This document shows, piece by piece, positions 41,001 through 48,183 of a stretch of 64,000 nucleotides of DNA. Origin of the DNA: JADLBR01 sp020847615 (lineage in GTDB: Bacteria; Verrucomicrobiota; Verrucomicrobiia; JADLBR01). The position numbers and the translations under genes are program-made. The stretch's first letter is position 1. Each line of letters begins with the position of its first letter. The stretch lies in the NCBI GenBank assembly GCA_026646655.1, contig JAPKHT010000013.1:1-64000 (forward strand), given 5' to 3'. Below the pieces are notes generated by a model that ran no database searches, had not been told where the DNA came from, and saw nothing but the letters and a program-made list of their open reading frames with translations.

Positions 41001-43882
41001 GCTGGCGCCCCGATGGCCGCCTGGAGTTCATCGGGCGCACCGATCGCCAGTTGAAGATCCGGGGCTTTCGGATCGAGCCAGGCGAGGTGGAGCAGGCACT
41101 CTGCGAGCACGGGTTGATATCGGGTGCCGCCGTGGTGGCGCTGGAACGGGCGCCCGGCGACGTGCAGCTCGTCGCGTACGTGACCACGCGGGGCGGCGGC
41201 ACGGTGCCGAACTCGGAGTTGCGCCGGTTCTTGGGCGAGCGGTTGCCGGGGCACATGATACCGTCTTTCTTTGTCGCCTTGGCCGCGCTCCCCTCGACGA
41301 CCAGTGGCAAGGTGGATCGCCGCGCCCTGCCGGAGCCGGATTGGACGCGCTCCGCGTCGCACGGCGAGTACGTGGCGCCGCGCACGGAGGTCGAGCGCAA
41401 CTTGGCGCGGATCTGGGAGGAGACGCTGCGCATTGATCGGGTGGGCGCGCGCGACAATTTCTTTGGGCTGGGCGGCAACTCGCTGCTGGCGGTCCGCCTC
41501 GCGCACCGGATCCGGCAGATTTTTTCTGTCGACGTGACGCTGGTGGCCCTCTTCAAGGCGGCGACCCTGGCGGATCTGGCGGCGCAGATAGCCGATCTTC
41601 AGGAGGCCGGGGGCGCGCGCGCGTGCGAATCGCGCCCCATGCCGCGCCGCGCATGGACGGGGCCCGCGCCGCTGTCGTCGTCGCAGGAACACTTCTGGAA
41701 GGTGGCGCGGCTGTTCCCTGGACGGCCGATTTCCCACTTGCACGCCACGGTGCCGATATCGGGGCCACTGGATGCCGAGACGGTTTGCGAGACGGTGAAC
41801 GAGGTTGTCCGGCGCCACGAGACACTGAGGACGAGTTTTTCGGTGGGTGCAGAGGGGCGACCGGTGCAGGTCGTGTCCCCGGTCCTCCGGCTGGATGTGC
41901 CCGTGGAAGATATCAGCCACCTGTCTCCCGCGGAGCGGGAGGATAAGATCCGCGAATTGTCGCGAAGCGAGAAAGGGCGCCCATTCGATCTGGAAGGCAT
42001 CCCCCTGTTGCGGGTGCGGTTGGTGCGGGTGGGGCACGAAGAGCATTTACTGTTGCTGACGACCCACCACATCCTCCTCGACGGTTGGTCGCTGCAGCTG
42101 CTGGTCCGGGAAGTGGCGGAGATCTACGATGCGATCAGCGCGGGGAGGGCCCGGCCGCTGCCGGGGTCGGGTCCGCAGTACCGGGACTATGCCGCTTGGG
42201 AGCGGGACTATCTTGCGGGACCGGATCGGGAGAGGCTGTTTGGTTTTTGGCGCCGGCGATTGCAGGGGGTCACGAATCCGGCGATCCCGACGGATAGGCC
42301 GCGCGTGCCCGGGCGAAATCATCTGCAAGAGAGGTGCCCGTTCCAGATTTCGGAGAGCCTTAGGGCCGGGGTTGTCCGTCTGGCGAATGCGGAGCGGGTG
42401 ACGCCCTTCGGCGCTTTCTTGGCGGCGTTCAAAGTGCTGTTGGCCATTCGCTGCCAATCGGATGACATCGCGGTGGCCGTGCCCGTGGGCAACCGCCAGC
42501 GGCCCGAGACGCACCGGATGATGGGCGTGTTCACCAACACGGTGGTGATGCGGAGTGATATGTCGGGGGACCCGACGTTTCGTGAGTTGTTGGGCCGGCT
42601 CCGCGAGACGATCGATTTGGACCTGGACCATCAGGAGCTCCCCCTGGAGATGTTGGCCGATGAGCTGCAGCCAGGGCGCGATCGGACGCGGTTCCCGCTG
42701 GTGCAGGTGATGTTTAATTATCTGCAGCGCGTTTCCGCCCAGCGACTGCGCCGCCGGACGGACCTCCAGATAGGCCGCTATCGGCCGGATGTTGAGCCGA
42801 CATCGACGCGGCTGGATCTGGTGATGGCGCTGGTTGAGGGAGCGCGTGGCATGCGTGGGACACTGCACTATGACATGGCGCTTTTTGATCGGGGGACCAT
42901 CGAGCATCTGGCGCGCCATTATGTGCATTTGTTGGGGGCGATCGTGGCCGAGCCTGACCGGCGGCTTTCACAATTGGCGGGCGTGGGGGTGCCGGCTGCG
43001 GGAGACGCGGGCGGTTTCGGCGACGAGGCGTCCGCTGGAGGTGGATTGGCCGACGCGGTACGGTTCTTCGCGACATCGCGGGTGAGCGGGCGCGCGGATG
43101 GGTGTCGCTCGTTGGTGACGCTGAAGGAAGGGGGTGCCGGGATTCCGGTTTTCTGCTTCCCTGGCCTCGGTGGAAATGCGGCGGTTTTCGTGCCGCTGGC
43201 CCGCGCGCTGTGCGGGGATAGTCCGCTTTATGGGCTTCAGGCCCAGGGGTTCGAGGGTGCCGAGGTGCCGCAAGAGCGCATCGAGGATATGGCCGATCTC
43301 TATGTTGAAGAGATCCGTTCCGTGGCGCGGTCCGGTCCATGCTGCGCGCTGATTGGATGGTCGCTGGGGGGCCTGGTTGCGCTGGAGGTTGCCCGGAGAC
43401 TGGCCGCCAAAGGGGGCGGAGGGCCGAGGCTGCTGGCCCTTCTAGACACGCGGTTGGGCCTGAGGGCGGGCTTGGGGGATGCGACGGTCGTGCGGCGCGT
43501 TGCTGCGCTGCTGGGTGTTCCGGGCATGGGGTTGAAGGGCATGTTTGGGGGGATCTCGCGAAGATCAATCGTGGGGCTGGCAAGCAAGCGGCTGGGCATG
43601 GATGCGGGGGACATCGAGCGACTGGCGGCGATTTGCAGCGCGCAATTGCGCGCCGTGGCCCGCTATCGGCCGGTGCCTTACGGGGGTCGAGTGGCGTACT
43701 TTCGTCCGGGCGAGGGCCGCCGGGGCATGGATTCGGCCTGGGTTCGGTTGTGCCCAGACCTCCGTGAAGTGCTGGTGCCGGGCGATCACTATAGCATGTT
43801 GAAGGAACCGCATGTCGCCAACTTGGCCGAAAGGCTGGAGGCCGAGTTCGGCGCAGGCGGTGAACCGAAGGGAGAGGGATGA
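35069..43882 (+). CDS. Non-ribosomal peptide synthetase: C-A-PCP-C-A-PCP-C-TE
   Basis: 2937 residues. C1 has HHIVSDG (about residue 165). A1 (about 490-1015) has FTSGSTGRPKG and YGPTETT. PCP1 has LGGHSLL (S1068). C2 has HHIIHDG (H1260). A2 (about 1590-2090) has YTSGSTGRPKG and YGPTEAT. PCP2 has LGGNSLL (S2138). C3 has HHILLDG (H2333). A type I thioesterase has GWSLGG (S2765) and a late His in GDHYSM (H2907). All catalytic motifs look intact. C1 at the N-terminus should take an acyl chain from the PKS ACP. C3 is followed directly by TE with no A or PCP of its own. By hand alignment the A2 pocket reads D-A-E-S-I-G-T-V-V, close to what I recall for basic residues such as Lys; A1 (D-V-R-H-F-A-L-L-A) is not recognised. 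No phosphopantetheinyl transferase is in the window. Confidence 0.95.
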   Translation: MIGPSQSVAALNPEERRRLLRTMLEARSELGRRLPLSFAQERMWLLDQLNPGNPAYNMAAAVRLRGPLDVRSLERGLNEIVRRHGSLRTTFLAEAGRPHQRAVRELTLRLPVVELGEAGPGGWEGEVQRLAAEEAKRPFDLAAGPLIRVRLLRLGEGEHVVLLTVHHIVSDGWSMTLLVRELAAVYEAFRLGRPSPLPELPVQYADFARWQREHLKGETLERHLGYWRRQLAGLTAMEVPADRPRPAIQTFRGAACRSDIDARLWGRVRSLGEGEGATPFMALLAVLQILLGRYCGQEDIAVGTPIAGRNRAEIEGLIGCFVNTLVMRTDLSGDPTVRELISRVRGVALDAYGHQDLPFEKLLEELRPDRDLSRTPFFQVFLNMVNVGTPRLTVGGLVLEPMSAVEPHSKFDITMYAREIDGGLRLRLVYNAELFEVARMELLLRQFEHLLCQIVEVPDARINELSLVTAACRALLPEPAAVLGEPQHEPVTRIMASVVAGAPRHPAVERGGRAWSYQELWARAEEVARALRARGLGESEVVAVTGPKGFGLIVAMVGVELAGGALMPLDPNLPDERQRTMLDEASARLLIDVRGEGFRGSGCGTHGGLATLLVDADEGRIVGSGVGGADIALPEVSADAAAYVFFTSGSTGRPKGICGTHKGLSHFLAWQRREFGIGPGDRVAQLTSLSFDVVLRDIFLPLTSGGTLCLPDREELAGSGEVIEWLERERITVLHGVPTLLRHWLSRAGAGRRGGHIRWLFSAGEPLTDAVVLRWREVFPEGRVVNLYGPTETTLAKCFHVIPGDPAPGIQPVGRPLPETQALVLRPDGQLCGLGEPGEIVLRTPFRTRGYLGGDDVGGRGFIPNPLGRDPSDLVYKTGDRGRYRPDGVLEILGRMDDQVKVRGVRVEPSEVAAALARHPGVLAGAVIAHRDESGQHYLAAYVVRRGGGTEAPETGNGVGDGGAAGRLRAEAGRELTAELLRAHLTSRLPSAMVPSAFVFLDALPLLPNGKVDRLALPVPPAAGPSGGAPFVAPRTPLESEIAAIWMEVLGIERVGADDDFFSLGGHSLLAAQVVSRVRDRLRAQLPLRDLFRATTVAKLAQCVEAARRGERAPGRPRIKRAPRDTELPLSLNQEALWFLDRLEPDRPTYTNYPAVRIRGPLDLEALRRAFNEMVRRHETLRTTFPERDGRPVQVIAPEARVEVPVVDLTAVPAADRDARLWALMAEEMAGRIDLQRGPLIRARAVRLGPDDHVVMGATHHIIHDGWSLAVMARELSALYGAFHGGDVPSLPELPVQYADFSVWQREMLQGETLERLRAYWARHLEGVPALELPTDFPRPPVRSTRGDSRDCRLSLELSAGVNAFARREGVTPFMTLLAAFHVLLGRYTGQEDFAVGTPVANRTEPETEPLIGYFINMLVLRADLSGDPSFRDVVGRVRRVALDGFEHQDLTLDQVVDAVRPARDLSRHPLFQTMFVLQNVPRRATHDFGLEVAPLRERPAARSSDFELSLVLRETAEGFRGRVVFNTDLFSPETIEGMIRQYAMILSDVLARPDGPLSGLPLASDGGREELLARRGAPIDDPRGRACAHELFQGQVERAPGAIAVIDGGREWTYRELNGRANQFAHALRECGLGTGRVVGVRLPRSADMVAAMLGVLKSGAAYLPLDPGFPPERLRYALEDARADALITWRGLPGKLPEGLPRVICVGEDAGWLAGQPTGNLGAGIGGDGLAYIIYTSGSTGRPKGVMIEHGALTHYVLGAIGEYGIGASDRILQFASISYDAHVEEIYPCLAQGGTLVLRPEGALDSFEAFLRTCDEAGLTILSIPTGFWHDLTDAIESQGLAFPAALKTVIIGGEEARPESLANWFEAVGQGVRLLNTYGPTEATVVATATELRPADASGGRVPIGRPLAGVSVYVVDRHGRLTPPGAPGELFIGGGGVARGYVGREDLTDECFPRDRFSRTAGGRMYKTGDIVRWRPDGRLEFIGRTDRQLKIRGFRIEPGEVEQALCEHGLISGAAVVALERAPGDVQLVAYVTTRGGGTVPNSELRRFLGERLPGHMIPSFFVALAALPSTTSGKVDRRALPEPDWTRSASHGEYVAPRTEVERNLARIWEETLRIDRVGARDNFFGLGGNSLLAVRLAHRIRQIFSVDVTLVALFKAATLADLAAQIADLQEAGGARACESRPMPRRAWTGPAPLSSSQEHFWKVARLFPGRPISHLHATVPISGPLDAETVCETVNEVVRRHETLRTSFSVGAEGRPVQVVSPVLRLDVPVEDISHLSPAEREDKIRELSRSEKGRPFDLEGIPLLRVRLVRVGHEEHLLLLTTHHILLDGWSLQLLVREVAEIYDAISAGRARPLPGSGPQYRDYAAWERDYLAGPDRERLFGFWRRRLQGVTNPAIPTDRPRVPGRNHLQERCPFQISESLRAGVVRLANAERVTPFGAFLAAFKVLLAIRCQSDDIAVAVPVGNRQRPETHRMMGVFTNTVVMRSDMSGDPTFRELLGRLRETIDLDLDHQELPLEMLADELQPGRDRTRFPLVQVMFNYLQRVSAQRLRRRTDLQIGRYRPDVEPTSTRLDLVMALVEGARGMRGTLHYDMALFDRGTIEHLARHYVHLLGAIVAEPDRRLSQLAGVGVPAAGDAGGFGDEASAGGGLADAVRFFATSRVSGRADGCRSLVTLKEGGAGIPVFCFPGLGGNAAVFVPLARALCGDSPLYGLQAQGFEGAEVPQERIEDMADLYVEEIRSVARSGPCCALIGWSLGGLVALEVARRLAAKGGGGPRLLALLDTRLGLRAGLGDATVVRRVAALLGVPGMGLKGMFGGISRRSIVGLASKRLGMDAGDIERLAAICSAQLRAVARYRPVPYGGRVAYFRPGEGRRGMDSAWVRLCPDLREVLVPGDHYSMLKEPHVANLAERLEAEFGAGGEPKGEG

Positions 43883-44799
43883 AAGTGACAATTCAACCAC
43901 GACGCGGCATCGGGCGTCGCTCCTTCATCGGATCGGTCGGCGCGTTCGCGGGCGCCATGGCCCTGCGCTCGCCTGGGGAAAGGGCGACCGCGGGCACCGT
44001 AGCGCGGGATTATAGAGTGCGGCATGGGAGGATCCGGCAGTCGATCATGGGATGGACCTATAAGCCGATGCCGGTGCCAGAGCTGGCGAGGCTCTGCCGC
44101 GAGATCGGTCTCGTGGCGATGGAGGGCATCGGGCCCGAGCATTATCCCGTGGTGCGCGAGCTGGGGCTGAAGATATCGCTGGTGGGCAGCCACGGGTTCT
44201 CGAAAGGGCCGTTCAATCCCGCAAATCACGCATTCGTGGAGCAGAAGCTGCGGGAGGGCATCGATCTGGCGGCGGAGGTCGGGTGCAAGAACGTGATCAC
44301 ATTCACCGGCATGCGCGAGGCGGGGATCGCCGATGAGGAGGGAGCCTCGAACTGCGTCGCCTGCTGGAAACGGGTCATGGGGCATGCGGAAGAGAAGGGC
44401 GTGAACCTGTGCCTGGAGCACCTCAACAGCCGGGACGGCAGTGCCCCGATGAAGGGGCATCCGGGCTATTTTGGGGACGACGTGGATTTTTGCGTCGAGC
44501 TGATCCGGCGCGTCGGTTCGCCAAATATGAAATTGCTTTTTGATATTTACCACGTCCAGATCATGAACGGCGATGTCATCCGGAGGATCGGTCAATACAA
44601 GGACGTGATCGCGCACTACCACACCGCGGGCGTTCCGGGGCGTGGGGAATTGGACGACACGCAGGAACTGAATTATCCGGCGATCATGCGGGCCATCCTC
44701 GCGACGGGGTACGAGGGCTACGTGGCCCACGAGTATCTGCCGACCTGGGCGGACAGGGACTTGGCGCTACGGCATGCCGCGTGCACCTGCGATATCTGA
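43879..44799 (+). CDS. Tat-exported hydroxypyruvate-isomerase-like TIM-barrel protein
   Basis: It starts inside the NRPS stop codon (ATGA). The 306-residue protein opens with a twin-arginine signal, IGRRSFIGSVGAFAGAMAL (RR at 13-14), so it is folded before export. The barrel matches the hydroxypyruvate isomerase / AP-endonuclease-2 family: CLEHLN (Glu ligand), LLFDIYHVQ (Asp and His), AHYHTAGVPGRGEL and GYVAHEYLPT (final Glu). These four acidic/His sites bind a divalent metal. An exported sugar isomerase is surprising at the end of an NRPS operon; it might modify a sugar part of the product or simply be transcribed with it. Family is clear, substrate unknown. Confidence 0.88.
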   Translation: MKVTIQPRRGIGRRSFIGSVGAFAGAMALRSPGERATAGTVARDYRVRHGRIRQSIMGWTYKPMPVPELARLCREIGLVAMEGIGPEHYPVVRELGLKISLVGSHGFSKGPFNPANHAFVEQKLREGIDLAAEVGCKNVITFTGMREAGIADEEGASNCVACWKRVMGHAEEKGVNLCLEHLNSRDGSAPMKGHPGYFGDDVDFCVELIRRVGSPNMKLLFDIYHVQIMNGDVIRRIGQYKDVIAHYHTAGVPGRGELDDTQELNYPAIMRAILATGYEGYVAHEYLPTWADRDLALRHAACTCDI

Positions 44800-44966
44800 T
44801 CGGCGCAGGGCCTCGTGGAGGACGGGGGCACTTGCGGCGTGGCGCGCCGCGCGACCACTTCGATCGTTAGCAGGATCAGCGCGCAACCCGCGGTGGCGAA
44901 GAGGACGTTGCGGGCCGCGCCGGTGCGCGGACGATGATCGTTGTTTCGTGCGGCGGGGGTCGCCAT
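44800..44966 (-). pseudogene. Possible remnant of an exported-protein N-terminus
   Basis: From ATG 44964-44966 the frame gives about 55 residues with a basic start and one hydrophobic helix (RNVLFATAGCALILLTIEVV) ending in ARR, then Pro/Ser-rich sequence. Beyond 44800 it continues only as antisense of the isomerase gene. The pattern of basic stretch, helix, E-V-x-x-R resembles the start of many SGNH-type exported hydrolases, so this could be a truncated gene. A small real membrane protein is also possible. Evidence is thin. Confidence 0.25.
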
Positions 44967-45204
44967 GATTGAATCTAGGTTCGGCAGGTGGGCCAGCGCA
45001 AGAAATTGGCAAACCGCTGATGGAGGCGGATCAAGCGGATTTCAGAACCCCTCCCGTCTTCGTCCGGGGGGTCAAATCACCGCCGCGTGGAACCCATCCA
45101 TTATCCGCGCCGATCTGTGTCCATCAGTGGGAAAAGAGCTCTTTGTGGGTTGAAAGCCGCGGGCCGTGTCCGGTTTGGTCAGGGATAATTAACCCAACGG
45201 GCTG
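44967..45204. other. Intergenic stretch with no recognised gene
   Basis: These 238 bases separate the natural-product cluster from the 3' end of the cytochrome operon. They are less GC-rich than their surroundings. No open frame, hairpin with T-tail or repeat family member was recognised. Confidence 0.5.
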
Positions 45205-48183
45205 CTAGGGCGCGGCGGAAGCGAGGGGGGCTCGTTCGGGGCGGAACTGGTAGTCAGGCCAAAGGGGGCAGTTGAGGTCGATCCAGCACTTGACCGCATG
45301 GATCTGTTCTTGCGAGAGGCGGACGTCATAGTGGGAGGGCTCAAGGAACCGCGTCAACTTGCTCTGCAGGGTGCCGAAGGTGGCGGGCTGGGCCTTGTCG
45401 TGGCGAAGCCTATATGTCATGTCGAAGTAGTGGACATAGGCACCTTGGACTAGGGCGCGGTAGGAGGCGGGGACGAGTTCTTTGTCCAGCGTGGCGGAGA
45501 GATTGATGCCGCCGTCGGTCTTCCCGTGGCCGTGGCAGGAGACGCAGTGCTTGTCCCAGACGGGCTGGACGATGCGCTCGTACGCGAATGGGACGGCGCC
45601 CCACGGGGGTGGCTCGATGGTGCTGGGGGCTCGCGATGCGGCCAGGGTGGGGTGGACGGGGGCGGTGGAATGGCGGTGCTCGTGGCAGCCGACGCACCCG
45701 CGTTGCTCTCCCGGCTGCAGCTGGATCACGCTGCGCATGCGCTGGAGTTCGTTGAGGTCCTTATCCAGTGCCTGGAAGTAGAGGACCTTGCGGGCCGGGG
45801 CGTAGAAACTGGCGGAGCCGTCGGTCTCGACGGGGACAATGCCGAGGGATGTCTTGGCGACATAAGAGGGCCAGCCATTGGGACCATTCACCTTGTGGAT
45901 GGGCGTCGCGTACCAGTCCTGGAACTGCTGGTGGTCGGCCTGGTACGAGCCATCGGGCATCTTCAGTAGGTCGGCGCGGACCTCCTGACAGACGCGCAGG
46001 AATCTGACAGAGCCGCGCGGGATGGCGGGGGAGAGGCCCTGATAGATGTCTGCGACGGTGAAGATGCCGGATTCGTCTGCCGGGTGGTGGGATCGGGAGG
46101 TCGTAGCCGAACTCATAAGAGTTTGGCCCGGGGCAGGCTCTGCCAAAGCCTCACGGCTTCGGCTGCGAGGAAACGCGTCGCGGGCGTCAGCGAACGCGGG
46201 GGTTCCGAGAATGGGGGGCTTGCGCTCTGGCTTGAGGGGGTAGGGGGACATGCTGCCGATCGCGGGATCGAGATAGAGCAGTTCGCGGTTTCCGTAGCGA
46301 TCGACGAGGTAGAGGCCGAAGCGGTCGGCCGGGGCATGGCTGGCGAGGAAGTAGTCTCGAGTGAGGGGGACGGGATCGCGCCAGCATTCCTGGCGGGGCC
46401 AGCTCATGTTGTAGTGTGGCCGGGTGTCGGGCGTGATGTTGGTGATGGCCTCGGGGTCGGACGGGCCGTTGGCCTTGGCGAGATCGATGAGGCCGAGGGG
46501 GCCGTTGTGGTCGCCGCCGTGCGAGAATATCGTGCAGAGGATCTCGCGGGAGCCGGGCACCTCGCGACCATTGATGTAGCAGTTGGGGGTGTTGTTGCCG
46601 AAGATCAATTCGGGGTGCGTGCCGTCGGGGCGGATGGCCCAGAGCGTGTGGCCGAAATCGGCCCCCTTGTCGATGTACTCGGAGCGGGTCCAGAGAATCC
46701 GGCCGTCACGCATGACGGCGGGCGACCATTCGGACAGGTTGGCAAAGGAGAGGGGCCGGATGTCCTCGCCATCCATGCGAAAGAGCACGAAGGCCTGTGG
46801 GCGCCAGCAGAGGAAGCGAGCCCGGCAGCGCGTGGAGATAAAAGTGAGCCCGCCGTCCGGAAGGGGGCAGGGGTAGTAGTCGTGGAAGGGACCGTCGGTC
46901 AACTGTCGGGCGCCTGTGCCATCGGCATTGGCGACCCAGAGATGCCAGTACGGCTGGGTGTTTTCGGCCGGTCCCTTGTCTGGGCGGAATGCGAAATAGA
47001 CCTTCTTCGCGCCGAAGTCGGCCATGGGGTCGCGGGCGATGCCCGCGGTGGCGTCGAAGAGGGTCTTGAGCTTTGCGCGTTCAGGTTCAAGGCGACCGCC
47101 GATGCGCGGGATGTCCAGAGTGCAGATGCCGCCGCCGGGGAGGAACTTTGAGTCCAGGACGTCGCTGTAGTTGTGCGACGAGAGATAGGGGTGGCGCTTG
47201 ACGAACAGGATGCGCCGCAGCGGTTCGAGGTCGGGGTCGCGGAACATGAGTCGGCGCTTGGCGATGCGGGCATCGAGATAGAGGGCATCGTCATTCGCGG
47301 TTTGCCGTTGGCGCAGGCCATCGAGTTGCTGTCGTTCGGCCTGGACGTCGACGCCTTTTTTCTCGATGCGGTCGATCATCTCGGCCATCTGGACCAGCGT
47401 GCGCTCGGTGGGCGAGAGCTTTGCGATGCGGCCCCAGTAGGGAGGGCCGCCGGGGAGGGCGGGTCGGGAGGGGGCCGTGCTCGCTGCGGTGGAGTAGTAG
47501 CGGCCATACGTTTGCGGGGCCTGATCGGGCGCTTGTCCGGTGTTCAGCGGCGAGAGGTGGTCCTGCGCATCCAACTTCTCCCAGGTGGCCTTCTCGCAGA
47601 GGAAGGCGTAGCGGAGGAGCCCGTCCCACGTGACGGGCTCGGCCAGATCGGCAGGCGGTTTATATGGGGGCGGCTGGGCCTTGGCCTGAGCGGCGGGCGC
47701 CTTGTTCGCCATTCGGGCGACCGTCGTCCACCGTTGGCCATCTTCGGAGAGTTGAATGTCCACCCGGGTTGGGATGCGGTCGGTGTAGCGTCCCTCGCGG
47801 TCGCGGGAGAGGAGGACTTTGGCGATGGGGGTGGCTTTGGGCAACTCGATCTGCGCCCACTCTTCCCCGGCTGTGGCGGCGATCCAGCTGTGGTCATTCC
47901 CGTAGCGGCCGTCGTTGAGGTGGGGGATCTGGTGGCGGGCGTGGCCGGGGAAGCAGGAGGATGCGGAGGCCTTGGCGCCGAGTGAGGCGAGAGCAACGTT
48001 GGTCTTTCCATCGGCGCCGAATATCTCGAACTCGTCGATGCCGGGCTGGCCGCGGTTCGTGGAGTGGATGATGGCGCGGATGAAGCGGGCGGGTTGGGGG
48101 TCGAAGGTGGCGGCGCAGGGTTCTGCGGCGAGGATGCGTGTCGCAGCGGAGAGGCAAAGGCAAAGCGCGATGGAGGTCTTCAT
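45205..48183 (-). CDS. Exported dihaem hydrazine-synthase-alpha-like protein with N-terminal F5/8-type domain
   Basis: The ATG at 48181-48183 overlaps the upstream stop (ATGA); 992 residues with a signal peptide (MKTSIALCLCLSAATRILA). An N-terminal discoidin-like domain (about 25-150) has IDEFEIFGADGKTNVA and EEWAQIELPKATPIAKV. The middle is a TolB-like propeller: ADGTGARQLTDGPFHDYYPC, PDGGLTFISTR and LWAIRPDGTHPELIFGNN. Then comes the HZS-alpha-type block VADIYQGLSPAIPRGSVRFL and GIVPVETDGSASF. Two haem sites follow, CVGCHEH (C830) and CVSCHGH (C880). The C-terminal DVRLSQEQIHAVKCWIDLNC resembles the end of planctomycete cytochrome proteins. It should act in the periplasm as an electron-transfer or oxidative enzyme; substrate unknown. 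Last gene of its operon. Confidence 0.75.
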   Translation of the reverse strand: MKTSIALCLCLSAATRILAAEPCAATFDPQPARFIRAIIHSTNRGQPGIDEFEIFGADGKTNVALASLGAKASASSCFPGHARHQIPHLNDGRYGNDHSWIAATAGEEWAQIELPKATPIAKVLLSRDREGRYTDRIPTRVDIQLSEDGQRWTTVARMANKAPAAQAKAQPPPYKPPADLAEPVTWDGLLRYAFLCEKATWEKLDAQDHLSPLNTGQAPDQAPQTYGRYYSTAASTAPSRPALPGGPPYWGRIAKLSPTERTLVQMAEMIDRIEKKGVDVQAERQQLDGLRQRQTANDDALYLDARIAKRRLMFRDPDLEPLRRILFVKRHPYLSSHNYSDVLDSKFLPGGGICTLDIPRIGGRLEPERAKLKTLFDATAGIARDPMADFGAKKVYFAFRPDKGPAENTQPYWHLWVANADGTGARQLTDGPFHDYYPCPLPDGGLTFISTRCRARFLCWRPQAFVLFRMDGEDIRPLSFANLSEWSPAVMRDGRILWTRSEYIDKGADFGHTLWAIRPDGTHPELIFGNNTPNCYINGREVPGSREILCTIFSHGGDHNGPLGLIDLAKANGPSDPEAITNITPDTRPHYNMSWPRQECWRDPVPLTRDYFLASHAPADRFGLYLVDRYGNRELLYLDPAIGSMSPYPLKPERKPPILGTPAFADARDAFPRSRSREALAEPAPGQTLMSSATTSRSHHPADESGIFTVADIYQGLSPAIPRGSVRFLRVCQEVRADLLKMPDGSYQADHQQFQDWYATPIHKVNGPNGWPSYVAKTSLGIVPVETDGSASFYAPARKVLYFQALDKDLNELQRMRSVIQLQPGEQRGCVGCHEHRHSTAPVHPTLAASRAPSTIEPPPWGAVPFAYERIVQPVWDKHCVSCHGHGKTDGGINLSATLDKELVPASYRALVQGAYVHYFDMTYRLRHDKAQPATFGTLQSKLTRFLEPSHYDVRLSQEQIHAVKCWIDLNCPLWPDYQFRPERAPLASAAP

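Noticed and set aside
38027..42046. A 1339-residue open frame antisense to the NRPS
   Set aside because: It is a product of the high GC third-position bias of the NRPS; its translation is rich in Arg, Gln, His and Pro with no domain, and the NRPS on the other strand has complete catalytic motifs.
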